Origin: Spirochaetaceae bacterium
GTDB taxonomy: Bacteria; Spirochaetota; Spirochaetia; Treponematales; Breznakiellaceae
DNA length: 24,239 nt
Direction of reading: 5' to 3'
Assembly (NCBI GenBank): GCA_031269165.1
Contig: JAISZQ010000108.1
Coordinates: forward strand, 1 to 24,239
Each line of letters begins with the position of its first letter. Positions within the stretch are counted from its first letter, which is position 1. The notes under the pieces are model-generated. The model had not been told where the DNA came from and did not search any database. It saw nothing but the letters and a program-made list of their open reading frames with translations. This document shows, piece by piece, positions 14,569 through 22,099 of the stretch. A program made the position numbers and the translations under genes.

Positions 14569-15446
14569 ACGACGACGATATACATGACGAGGACGTGTCC
14601 GGTGTAACCGGGGGCGGTAACCCAGAGGGCGCGTTTCTTATCCCGCAAACGGTTTTTGTCGGCGACGAAGGCCGACTCGTCGTGCCGTTGCCACAGGGCC
14701 TGTCTTTAAACCCCTCAGAGGACGCGCCGCGTACCGCGAAGACCAACCTTCTGGTAACGAGCGGGCTCCCGTCCGGTTTGCCGTCCGGTTTGCCGTTTAC
14801 TGACGACATCATCGTGAAGCGTGTCGAAATTGACGTCGAGGCGCGGCAACTGTTGCTTGATTTCATGGCGTTTAGGCCGGGCGTGGTGGACGTTCCGCCG
14901 CTTCCCGTTGCCGGACTGCCGCCGCTTACCGTGTCTATCGCGTCGATTTTGGAACGGGACGGCTATTCGACCACCCTCTCGCCGCCTGAAAAGCCGCTTG
15001 CCGCGCCGGGAACCTTCGCGCTGATTATCGGTGGAACGGCGGCCCTTATCGCGCTGGTCGCATTGGTCGGGTTTTCGGTTTCTTACGGGCCGCGGCATTT
15101 TCAGCGGTTCCTTGAAAAGATGCGCCTTCGCTTTTTGCGGTACAAGGCAAAGCGGGCGATTCTCGCGGCGGAGAACGCGCTTGCCGGAGGCCGTATCGGG
15201 GCAAAAGAGGGCGTTGCCGCTGTGAACGAGGCGTTTCGGGGGTTCTTAGGCGCGATCTACCGGAAAAATTACGCAGCGTATTCGGCGGAGGATTTTTTAG
15301 CGGACGGGGCGTTCTCCGATGGGGCGGTGTATCCTATCTTCGCCGACTGTGACCGGCTCAGGTTTTCCCCGGCGCATATCGAACGGGAAGCCGTGGCCGC
15401 CGTTGCCGAGAAAACGCTGTCTTATATAGAAGGGTTTGCCGCATGA
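14565..15446 (+). CDS. Single-pass membrane protein of the Bat operon
   Basis: A 293-residue protein with one clear membrane helix at about 150-173 (FALIIGGTAALIALVALVGF). The N-terminal part has a beta-rich, probably extracytoplasmic character and the C-terminal part is helical and basic near the membrane (FLEKMRLRFLRYKAKRA). Its position and shape resemble the DUF4381-like protein found between DUF58 and BatA in Bat operons, but the family link is tentative. A 12-bp DNA repeat encodes SGLPSGLPSGLP at 66-77. There is no signal peptide at the acidic N-terminus (MNDDDIHDED), so topology is uncertain. Four-nt overlaps join it to both neighbours. Confidence 0.75.
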   Translation: MNDDDIHDEDVSGVTGGGNPEGAFLIPQTVFVGDEGRLVVPLPQGLSLNPSEDAPRTAKTNLLVTSGLPSGLPSGLPFTDDIIVKRVEIDVEARQLLLDFMAFRPGVVDVPPLPVAGLPPLTVSIASILERDGYSTTLSPPEKPLAAPGTFALIIGGTAALIALVALVGFSVSYGPRHFQRFLEKMRLRFLRYKAKRAILAAENALAGGRIGAKEGVAAVNEAFRGFLGAIYRKNYAAYSAEDFLADGAFSDGAVYPIFADCDRLRFSPAHIEREAVAAVAEKTLSYIEGFAA

Positions 15447-16555
15447 GTATCCGTTTTGAACGGCCGCTTTTTCTGATATTGGCGGGACTCGCGCCCTTTG
15501 CCATCCTCTTCTGCCGCCGGTTCTTGCGGCCAGCCGTCACGGTGAAACTGTCGCTGGGGCCCCAGGGCGGGACGCTGTTCAAGCCTCCCCGCCGGGCGGC
15601 CCTGGGCGCGGTACTGATGTTTGCCGCCGAGCTTGCCGCCGTGTCGCTCTTGTTGCTGGCGATTGCCAACCCGATGGAGGTAACGGCGGTGCCGGTCTAC
15701 AAGGAGCGCGGCGCGGACATCGTGTTCGTGCTGGATGTGAGCCCGAGTATGGCGGTGCTGGACATCAACAGCACGGGAGGCGGCGTTTCGAGCGGGACAG
15801 GCGACAGTAGCGGCAATCGCGGCGGTTCCGGCGGCGCGGAAAACGGGATGATCAACCGTTTTGAGGCGGCGCGTTTTCTGATTCTCTCGTTTGTCAACGA
15901 CCATCCGTCCGCTGCCGTCGGGCTTGTCGCGGTGGGAGAAGATGCCGCGCTACTCGTGCCGCCCACCATCGACCACGAGCTCTTTCGTGATCGGCTGCAA
16001 ACCCTCAGAATAGGCGAGCTGGGAGACGGAACGGCACTGGGAATGGGGCTCTCGCTTGCCGCCTTCCATCTATACGATTCATCCGCGCCGCTTCGCGCCT
16101 GTGTGCTGGTTACGGACGGGGAAAACAACGCCGGGGCCGTTCACCCGGAAACCGCTGCCGAAGTGCTTGCCTCGGCGGATGCGGCGTTTTTCGTGATCGG
16201 CGTTGGGACCGGCGGGGAAACGATCCTCGACTATGTTGACCCGGAAACCAACCAACATCGGCGGGGCCTCTACGATTCGCGCTACGACGTGCAGACGCTT
16301 ATCACCATTGCCGAGAAGGGCAACGGCGCGTTCCTCCAAGCCCGTACCGGTGACGAGCTTGGCCGCGCTTTCTTCAAGGTGAGCGAAGGGTCAACGCTCC
16401 CCGTCCGCGTCGAAACACTTCACGTTACCGAGTCCCGCGCCGTCCCGTTTATTGTGGCGGCGTTGTTGCTCATCACGCTTTCGTTTTTGCCGCGCTTTTT
16501 AGCACCACGCCTGAAACCGATGGTTCCGGGCGCGGCGGATGTATCGAGGTATTGA
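15443..16555 (+). CDS. BatA-like VWA membrane protein
   Basis: A 370-residue protein with membrane helices near 8-24 and 52-75, a VWA domain, and a C-terminal helix at 333-350 (AVPFIVAALLLITLSFLP). The metal-binding MIDAS is complete: D98-V-S100-P-S102, T197 in GDGTALG and D225 in VTDGEN. BatA/BatB proteins form membrane complexes with the VWA domain facing the periplasm and have been tied to stress or oxygen tolerance. An unusual Gly/Ser-rich insert of about 27 residues (109-135) lies between the MIDAS strand and NRFEAARF, where the family normally has a short loop. It overlaps the gene before by 4 nt and lies 6 bp from the next. Confidence 0.88.
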   Translation: MSIRFERPLFLILAGLAPFAILFCRRFLRPAVTVKLSLGPQGGTLFKPPRRAALGAVLMFAAELAAVSLLLLAIANPMEVTAVPVYKERGADIVFVLDVSPSMAVLDINSTGGGVSSGTGDSSGNRGGSGGAENGMINRFEAARFLILSFVNDHPSAAVGLVAVGEDAALLVPPTIDHELFRDRLQTLRIGELGDGTALGMGLSLAAFHLYDSSAPLRACVLVTDGENNAGAVHPETAAEVLASADAAFFVIGVGTGGETILDYVDPETNQHRRGLYDSRYDVQTLITIAEKGNGAFLQARTGDELGRAFFKVSEGSTLPVRVETLHVTESRAVPFIVAALLLITLSFLPRFLAPRLKPMVPGAADVSRY

Positions 16556-16561
16556 GCCGCC

Positions 16562-18391
16562 ATGAACGTTGCCCGTCCCGCTTTGTTCTACGCCCTGCTT
16601 GCGCTCCCCCTCTTCGCGCTGGGCTTTTTTATCCAGTATCGGCGTTTGTTCCCGTTGTTGCGGAAGATGTCGTTACAAAAGGGCGCGTTTTTAAGGACGC
16701 GGTATTTTTATTCCGGCCTTTTCGGATTGCTCACGCTCGCCGCGCTGGTTGTCGCCGCCGCCGGGCCTTTCCTGACGGTGAAGTACGAGGAAGAACGGAA
16801 AGGCGGCATCGACATCGTGTTCGCGTTTGACGTGTCGCGTAGCATGAATGTCCACGATGTTGCGTATAACGGAGAGACGATCTCGCGGCTCGAGGGCGCG
16901 AAGATTGTCGCGCGCGGCGTACTCACCGCGTTACGCGGACAAGGGGCGGAGTACCGTTACGCGGCGGCCGTGGGCAAAGGCGAGGGCGTGCTTGCCGTTC
17001 CGCTGACCTACGGGCCTGAGACGGTACAAGCCATCATCGATTCCCTCTCCAGTCAGGCGATCAGTGCCGCCGGTACCAACGTGGAGAAGCTCACCCGTGC
17101 CGCAATCGGCGCCTTCCCGCCCGATCTTTCGGCCCGTTATCCCGCGGAGAAGGCCGTCATCGTGTTCACCGACGGGGAGGCTCTTTCCGGGCTGTTTCAG
17201 GATGCCGTGGAGAAGGCCAAAGAAGAGCGGATAATGGTCAACGCGGTGTGTATCGGGAGTGAAAAGGGCGGCCCCATCCCGATCGGCGTCACGGAAAAGG
17301 GCGCGACGCTTTTCTTGCAGGACAAGAGTGGGAAAAACATCGTGAGCCGGGCCGAGCCGGGCGCGTTGCGGGAGGCCCTTGAACAGAGCAACGGCCTTTT
17401 TTTCAGGGTTGGCGATACGGGCGATACCGACAATATTGAGGCCGCCCTTGCCGCTTTGCGCGATGCGTTCCTGCCGCGAGAGGACGGGGGAGGGGAAGAA
17501 AACGAAAACCGAAGAGAAACGGAAACGCGGGAGACGGAGAAGAAGCAAGACGCAACCTTCATCTTCGCGGCGTTGGCACTGGTGTTTTTCGCCTTGCACA
17601 AGGGCGCGTTCTATGTCCTTGCGCCGAACCTCACGCCGAAAAGCGGCTCCCGGAAAAAGCGCGCCGCCTTGAAAAAGCACCTGTTGTCCGCCGCACCCTT
17701 CCTTTTTCTGTTCCTTTCCTGTGCCCCAACCGCCTCGTTTTCCCCGTTTGCCGTGATCGAGGCAAAATTCCGCCTGCTTGAAGGAAACTTCTTTGTGACG
17801 CGGAATATGCTCTCCGAGGCGGAAGCGAGTTACACCCGGTCGCGCTCCCTTGCCTCATCCGGCGACATTCCCTACACGTTGTACGCGTTGGGCTCGGCGC
17901 GGCTGCTGGACGAGGGGGAGTCGCCCCCGAAAGACGAGGCGGACAGCGCGGTAATCGCGTTTTTCGAACAGGCGCACGCCTTGATAACGACGGATGCGGC
18001 GGGAACCGATGCCGCCGGGGACCCGGCGGCCGAGGACTTTCGGCATGGGCACGGTGAGCGGTACCGCGAGCTTGCCTATCGGATTCATTACAACTCAGGC
18101 GTTGCCCATTACCATGCGGGGAACGCGGAGGAAGCGGCGCGGGAGTTTCGGCAGGCCCTCCTCGTCAATCCGGGGCGCATCGAAGCGAAGCGGAATCTTG
18201 AGATCAGCCTCGTCCTCTTGGAGAGCAAGAATACCGTTGAGACGAGCGAGGTAAAGAGCGCCCGTCCGGTACGGGAAGGCATAAGCCGGGGGAACTCGGT
18301 GTTGTTTGATTTTATACGGGAAAAGGAGACGGGCAGATGGAAAAGTTGGGCATGGCAGGGCGGCGAAGGCGATTCTTCATTAGACTATTAA
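16562..18391 (+). CDS. BatB-like VWA protein fused to a BatC-like TPR lipoprotein domain
   Basis: A 609-residue fusion. The BatB part has membrane helices near 8-25 and 51-70, a VWA domain with MIDAS D90-V-S92-R-S94 and TDGEAL at 203-208, and a third helix at about 331-353. Then a basic stretch (SRKKRAALKKH, 363-373) leads into a second hydrophobic segment ending LFLFLSCAP (381-389), which looks just like a lipoprotein signal peptide with its lipobox. The rest (390-609) carries TPR-like helices, best seen at AYRIHYNSGVAHYHAGNAEE (505-524). So two genes that are separate elsewhere (batB and batC) appear merged here. The start codon is 6 bp after the BatA stop. The last 55 nt overlap the start of the next gene. 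Confidence 0.87.
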   Translation: MNVARPALFYALLALPLFALGFFIQYRRLFPLLRKMSLQKGAFLRTRYFYSGLFGLLTLAALVVAAAGPFLTVKYEEERKGGIDIVFAFDVSRSMNVHDVAYNGETISRLEGAKIVARGVLTALRGQGAEYRYAAAVGKGEGVLAVPLTYGPETVQAIIDSLSSQAISAAGTNVEKLTRAAIGAFPPDLSARYPAEKAVIVFTDGEALSGLFQDAVEKAKEERIMVNAVCIGSEKGGPIPIGVTEKGATLFLQDKSGKNIVSRAEPGALREALEQSNGLFFRVGDTGDTDNIEAALAALRDAFLPREDGGGEENENRRETETRETEKKQDATFIFAALALVFFALHKGAFYVLAPNLTPKSGSRKKRAALKKHLLSAAPFLFLFLSCAPTASFSPFAVIEAKFRLLEGNFFVTRNMLSEAEASYTRSRSLASSGDIPYTLYALGSARLLDEGESPPKDEADSAVIAFFEQAHALITTDAAGTDAAGDPAAEDFRHGHGERYRELAYRIHYNSGVAHYHAGNAEEAAREFRQALLVNPGRIEAKRNLEISLVLLESKNTVETSEVKSARPVREGISRGNSVLFDFIREKETGRWKSWAWQGGEGDSSLDY

Positions 18392-19119
18392 GGGGATTAT
18401 GCGCGGCGGCGTTTTTCGGTATGGCGGCGGAACAGGGATTTTCCATCAATGGGCCGGACGACCCGCTTGAAGTGCTGTGTGAACTGGATCCAGAAAATTT
18501 GGAAGTAGGCCGGGCCTTTTCTCTTGCGCTGGTGGTCAAGCACGGCGAATTACGCGAAGTGACCATCGTTCCGCCGGATTTCAGGGACAAATTCCGCCTC
18601 GAAGGCCAGCGGACATCCGTGCGCCTTTCCCGCGATGCTTCGCGCAACCTTGAACGCTGGTCGGTGTTTGAATTTACGCTGGTGCCGCTGGAGGCGGGAG
18701 CGCAAAGGCTTTCCCCGTTTGGGGTCCGTGCCCGCGAACAGACCCTATGGACCGCGAGTATTCCCCTTACCATCGCGCCCGCCCGCGCTATGCCTGAGCC
18801 GCCCATCTTCCGCTGGGAGACCCCGTTCCCCGCGCTCAAAGTGGGCAAATGGTCGGTGTTCCGCCTCCTCGTGACGAACGCAAGCAATTTGTCCAAGAAC
18901 GCGCTGCGCCGTCTCCGTTTTGCGCCCCCGCCCGAAGCCATCGTGGAAAGTGCTGTGCTCGACCCGGAAACAGGCCGGAACGTCATCGAATTGCGCGTCC
19001 TCCCGATGCGGACAGGCACGTTCACCTTGAAGGCAATCGACGTTGACGCCGAAGCCCGAGACGGCACCATTCTGCGGCTGCGTATCCCCGAACTGCGAGC
19101 CCCAATTGGTGCGCCTTAA
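18337..19119 (+). CDS. BatD-like exported protein
   Basis: A 260-residue protein closing the Bat operon. The N-terminus is basic (RRRRFF) followed by a hydrophobic stretch (IRLLRGLCAAAFFGMAA), a signal peptide or anchor. The body is beta-rich, with LDPENLEVGRAFSLALVVKH and FEFTLVPLEAGAQRLSPF, as in the repeated domains of BatD, but is short for the family and has no C-terminal membrane helix. A role as the extracytoplasmic partner of the VWA proteins is likely. AAAGGAG (18322-18328) lies 8 nt before the ATG at 18337; the gene thus starts 55 nt inside the upstream reading frame. Repeat DNA begins about 90 bp after its stop. Confidence 0.75.
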   Translation: MEKLGMAGRRRRFFIRLLRGLCAAAFFGMAAEQGFSINGPDDPLEVLCELDPENLEVGRAFSLALVVKHGELREVTIVPPDFRDKFRLEGQRTSVRLSRDASRNLERWSVFEFTLVPLEAGAQRLSPFGVRAREQTLWTASIPLTIAPARAMPEPPIFRWETPFPALKVGKWSVFRLLVTNASNLSKNALRRLRFAPPPEAIVESAVLDPETGRNVIELRVLPMRTGTFTLKAIDVDAEARDGTILRLRIPELRAPIGAP

Positions 19120-19208
19120 TGCCAGTGGGTAATGGTAATGTTTTGTACTATAGGAGGGCTGGTCGATACGCCGGTCACACAACCGTCTTACGGGGGCGGT
19201 ACCGCCTT

Positions 19209-19423
19209 TTAAGAGCCTGTTCAAAATCTCGGCAAAAGGGGGAATCGGCAACAGGTTGCCGCGCCTTCCCCCTCGCTACGGCCAGCTCAAACCATTGCGG
19301 GGTATCCCCCGCAATGGTTTGAGCCGTCCTCCGCTACCCCCTTCAACGGGGGTTTACCACCCCCGTAACGCCCCCGGATCACAGCGAGAAAAAAATCTCG
19401 TGGGGTTTTTGAACAGGCTCTTA
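19209..19423 (-). repeat. Modular palindromic element, copy F (short form, both ends intact)
   Basis: Bounded by TTAAGAGCCTGTTCAAAA at 19209 and TTTTTGAACAGGCTCTTA at 19423, with TA at both outer edges. It carries the 40-bp palindrome (19285-19324) and the CGGCAAC/GTTGCCG module (19246-19261) set in GGGGGAA/TTCCCCC arms. The long insert is missing. Its right-hand TTA provides the stop codon of the small minus-strand ORF at 19421-19522. Confidence 0.85.
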
Positions 19424-19522
19424 GTGCCGTTTGGCAATGGCACGGGAGAACTCAGAGGCCAGATTGGTCTGCGAACGCTTGCCGCCCCGTCCTTTTGTTG
19501 TTTTCTTTTCCTTTATATACAC
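19421..19522 (-). pseudogene. Short minus-strand frame, possible continuation of the 19513-19677 ORF
   Basis: From a GTG at 19522 it reads VYIKEKKTTKGRGGKRSQTN and LASEFSRAIAKRH, 33 basic residues. It overlaps the end of the upstream ORF by 10 nt in another frame, so a single frameshift would join them. The stop codon TAA lies exactly in the terminal TTA of repeat copy F, so the insertion may have cut the gene. Not a recognised family. Confidence 0.3.
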
Positions 19523-19677
19523 TCCTTGCTGCGGTCCCGCTGTTCCCGTTCCACACGGGGTGGAAGGTTACTCAGGCGTTTCCGCCGGAATAGCTCTGTC
19601 TCGACGGTCGGCGTGATGGTGCTGTTGACGTAACGGGAGCCGTTGTACTCAAAGACCGGTCCGGTCCGGCAGGTCAT
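19513..19677 (-). CDS. Small hypothetical protein, possibly the 5' part of a broken gene
   Basis: Fifty-four residues, starting MTCRTGPVFEYNGSRYVNST and continuing ITPTVETELFRRKRLSNLPP, with a charged end (RVEREQRDRSKE). Composition and codon use look like protein rather than chance. An in-frame stop sits directly before the ATG and no ribosome binding site is seen; palindrome P3 lies about 15 bp upstream. It may be a remnant of a phage or mobile-element gene, but I do not recognise it. Confidence 0.35.
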   Translation of the reverse strand: MTCRTGPVFEYNGSRYVNSTITPTVETELFRRKRLSNLPPRVEREQRDRSKECI

Positions 19678-19691
19678 TTATTTTTTTAACC

Positions 19692-19750
19692 GAGCCTGTT
19701 CCAAAACTCATTGACTGTGCGCTAACCGCGCACGGTTTTGGAACAGCCTC
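19692..19750. repeat. REP-like palindrome P3 with a nested hairpin in its loop
   Basis: GAGCCTGTTCCAAAAC (19692-19707) pairs with GTTTTGGAACAGCCTC (19735-19750). In the loop is a second perfect hairpin, GTGCGC-TAACC-GCGCAC. The outer arms equal P1 and P2 and resemble the ends of copies A-G. Confidence 0.8.
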
Positions 19751-19763
19751 ATATTACAATAAT

Positions 19764-20233
19764 GAGAGGTTGTTCCAAAACCCCACGGGATGCAAGTCTC
19801 CGCCGTGATTCGGGGGCGTTACGGGGGTCTCCCTACAGTCCTTCGCGTCCTGCCTCGGACTTCCGGGCCGGGGCGTACTCAGTCCTGCGTCCATCCATGG
19901 ACGCTTGGGGCACGCCCACAAAACCATGCACCGCATGGTTTTGTCCCCGTAGAGGGGGTAGCGGAAGACGGCGTAGGCGGCTGGAGCGAGGGGGAGACTT
20001 CCCCCTGTCAACAACTTAAGCAAATGGAATATAAGAGTGGTCAACGGATTACACAGATTTTTAGTTTTTTTGTCCGCGAATGTACGCGAATGTGCGCCAT
20101 ACATGGCGTTGCGAATACGCGCTGATGGGTATGTATCATTCGTATTTATTCGCGCCATTCGCGGACCAAAATTCTTAAGTTGTTGACAGTGGAAGGCGTT
20201 CCCCCTTTTGCTGAGATTCTGAACCGGTTCTTA
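19764..20233 (+). repeat. Modular palindromic element, copy G (long form, interrupted)
   Basis: Starts with GAGGTTGTTCCAAAACCCCA, has the long insert with the ACAAAACCATG/CATGGTTTTGT palindrome, and reaches GAGCGAGGGGGAGACTTCCC. Here a 185-bp element (20005-20189) interrupts it. The right end resumes as GGAAGGCGTTCCCCCTTTTG and closes with GATTCTGAACCGGTTCTTA, six bases before the fhs -35 box. Confidence 0.8.
20005..20189. repeat. Nested 185-bp element with perfect 16-bp inverted ends
   Basis: CTGTCAACAACTTAAG (20005-20020) and CTTAAGTTGTTGACAG (20174-20189) are exact inverted copies. The core has GTCCGCGAATG near 20072 pairing with CATTCGCGGAC near 20165 and GGATTACACAGATTTTTAG-type sequence. 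It carries no gene. The element sits inside copy G, and a partial relative occupies 1-101 inside copy A. Each end points a consensus -35 hexamer, TTGACA, outwards. Confidence 0.8.
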
Positions 20234-20238
20234 CGTTG

Positions 20239-20267
20239 TTGACAGACCCGGTTTTCTGTGTCATAAT
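20239..20267 (+). promoter_or_regulatory. fhs promoter, with a repeat-derived -35 box
   Basis: TTGACA (20239-20244), a 17-bp spacer and CATAAT (20262-20267) lie 18 bp before the ATG. The -35 is embedded in CTTACGTTGTTGACAG (20230-20245), which matches the 16-bp end of the nested element at 15 of 16 positions and adjoins the end of copy G. Confidence 0.75.
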
Positions 20268-20285
20268 GAATGATAGAGCAATAAA

Positions 20286-22010
20286 ATGACTGGAGACGGA
20301 GTTAAGAAATTCAGCGGGCAGGACATCGAGATCGCGCAAGCCGTATATCCCGATCATGCGGACAAGATTGAGGAAGTTGCCAAAAGGGCGAACATTCCTG
20401 ACAAGTACGTGGAGCCCTACGGGTATTACAAGGCAAAGGTTGACTACAACTACCTTGCCGACCACAGGGACGACCCGGACGGCAAACTCATCCTCGTCAC
20501 GGCGATTACCCCGACTCAGGCGGGCGAAGGAAAGACGACGACGACGGTCGGGCTGGCGGACGGGCTCAGGCGGATCGGCAAGAAGGTCATCGTCGCGCTT
20601 CGTGAGCCATCGCTCGGTCCGGTGTTTGGGGTCAAGGGCGGCGCAACGGGCGGGGGCTGGGCGCAGGTTATTCCGATGGAAGACATCAACCTGCACTTCA
20701 CCGGCGACTTCCACGCGGTCGGCGCGGCAAACAACCTGCTCGCGGCGATGATTGACAACCACATCTATCAGGGTAACACGCTGAACCTCGACCCGCGCAA
20801 AATTATCTGGCGCCGCTGTGTTGACATGAACGACCGGCAACTCCGCTTCATCGTGGGCGGCTTAGGCGGCAAGGCGAACGGCGTCCCCCGCGAAGACGGC
20901 TACGACATCACGGTCGCGTCCGAGATCATGGCGATCCTCTGCCTCTCGTCCGGTATCGACGACCTCAAGGCCCGTCTTGGCCGCATCATCGTGGGCTACA
21001 CCTACGGCAAGCAGTCGGACGGTGGCGAAAAACCGGTAACCGCGTCCCAACTGAACGCGCAGGGTGCGATGGCGGCGTTGCTGAAAGACGCGCTGAAGCC
21101 CAACCTCGTGCAGACGCTGGAAGGTACGCCGGCGTTTATTCACGGCGGGCCCTTCGCCAACATCGCCCACGGCTGTAATTCGATTATGGCGACACGGCTT
21201 GCGCTCAAGTTGGGCGACTATGTTGTTACGGAAGGCGGTTTCGGTGCCGATCTCGGCGCGGAGAAGTTTCTCGACATCAAGTGCCGTTTCGCCGGGCTCA
21301 AGCCGAGCGCCGTTGTCATCGTGGCAACCGTGCGCGCGCTCAAATATCACGGTGGTGCCGCGAAGGCCGACCTCAACAAGGAAGACCTCGACGCGCTCAA
21401 GCGGGGTTTGCCGAACCTGCTCCAGCACATCGAAAACATTACCACCGTGTTCCATCTGCCGGCGGTCGTCGCGATCAACGCATTTCCTGCGGACACGAGG
21501 CTTGAGCGTGACCTTGTTGAGAAGATGGCCAGGGAAAAGGGCGCGAACGTCGTGCTTTCCGAGGTGTGGGCAAAGGGCGGCGAAGGCGGCGTGCGCTTGG
21601 CCGGGGAAGTGGCGCGTTTGGCCGAACAGCCGAACACGTTCACGTACTGCTATGACGTCAATGCCCCGATCAAGGACAAAATCGAAGCGATTGCCAAGAG
21701 GATATACCATGCGGACGCCGTGAACATTCTGCCCGCCGCGCAGAAGCAGATTGCTCAACTCGAAACGCTCGGCATGGACAAGGTGCCGATCTGTATGGCC
21801 AAGACGCAGTACAGCTTCTCGGATGACGAGACTTTGCGCGGCGCCCCTCGCGGCTGGACGCTCACGGTTCGTAACATCAAGATTTCCGCCGGGGCCGGCT
21901 TCATTGTCGCGCTTACCGGTGAGATCATGACGATGCCCGGCCTCCCGCCTGTTCCGTCCGCCGAGAAGATCGACGTTGACCATGCGGGCAAAATTTCGGG
22001 GTTGTTCTAG
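20286..22010 (+). CDS. fhs: Formate-tetrahydrofolate ligase (10-formyl-THF synthetase)
   Basis: A 574-residue enzyme joining formate to tetrahydrofolate with ATP, giving 10-formyl-THF; the first folate step of the methyl branch in acetogens and a one-carbon entry in others. The P-loop-like site is TPTQAGEGKTT (75-85). Other family blocks are REPSLGPVFGVKGGATGGGW, HFTGDFHAVGAANNLLAAMI, NIAHGCNSIMAT, TEGGFGADLGAEKFLDIKC and the C-terminal GEIMTMPGLPPVPSAEKIDV. It is slightly longer than the usual 556 residues or so. No clear Shine-Dalgarno precedes the ATG; the promoter is 18 bp upstream, so the leader is very short. A strong hairpin and about 260 bp separate it from the related cyclodeaminase gene. 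Confidence 0.97.
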   Translation: MTGDGVKKFSGQDIEIAQAVYPDHADKIEEVAKRANIPDKYVEPYGYYKAKVDYNYLADHRDDPDGKLILVTAITPTQAGEGKTTTTVGLADGLRRIGKKVIVALREPSLGPVFGVKGGATGGGWAQVIPMEDINLHFTGDFHAVGAANNLLAAMIDNHIYQGNTLNLDPRKIIWRRCVDMNDRQLRFIVGGLGGKANGVPREDGYDITVASEIMAILCLSSGIDDLKARLGRIIVGYTYGKQSDGGEKPVTASQLNAQGAMAALLKDALKPNLVQTLEGTPAFIHGGPFANIAHGCNSIMATRLALKLGDYVVTEGGFGADLGAEKFLDIKCRFAGLKPSAVVIVATVRALKYHGGAAKADLNKEDLDALKRGLPNLLQHIENITTVFHLPAVVAINAFPADTRLERDLVEKMAREKGANVVLSEVWAKGGEGGVRLAGEVARLAEQPNTFTYCYDVNAPIKDKIEAIAKRIYHADAVNILPAAQKQIAQLETLGMDKVPICMAKTQYSFSDDETLRGAPRGWTLTVRNIKISAGAGFIVALTGEIMTMPGLPPVPSAEKIDVDHAGKISGLF

Positions 22011-22035
22011 AGTTCTGAGCAGGGCGCATTTTCGA

Positions 22036-22081
22036 TGTTGAGGGAACCGGTGTCCCTTGAGGGACGCCGGTTCCCTCAACA
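22036..22081 (+). terminator. Strong hairpin after fhs (attenuator or terminator-like)
   Basis: TGTTGAGGGAACCGG (22036-22050) and the next GTCCC pair with GGGAC and CCGGTTCCCTCAACA (to 22081), with one mismatch around a TTGA loop. Flanking TTTTCG/CGAAAA extends the stem. There is no T run, so it may instead protect the 3' end of the fhs message or lower expression of the gene downstream. Confidence 0.6.
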
Positions 22082-22099
22082 CCGAAAACCGGGCTTTGC

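Noticed and set aside
20862..22082. A 406-codon open frame on the minus strand across fhs
   Set aside because: Shadow of the fhs gene with no family motifs and no ribosome binding site.
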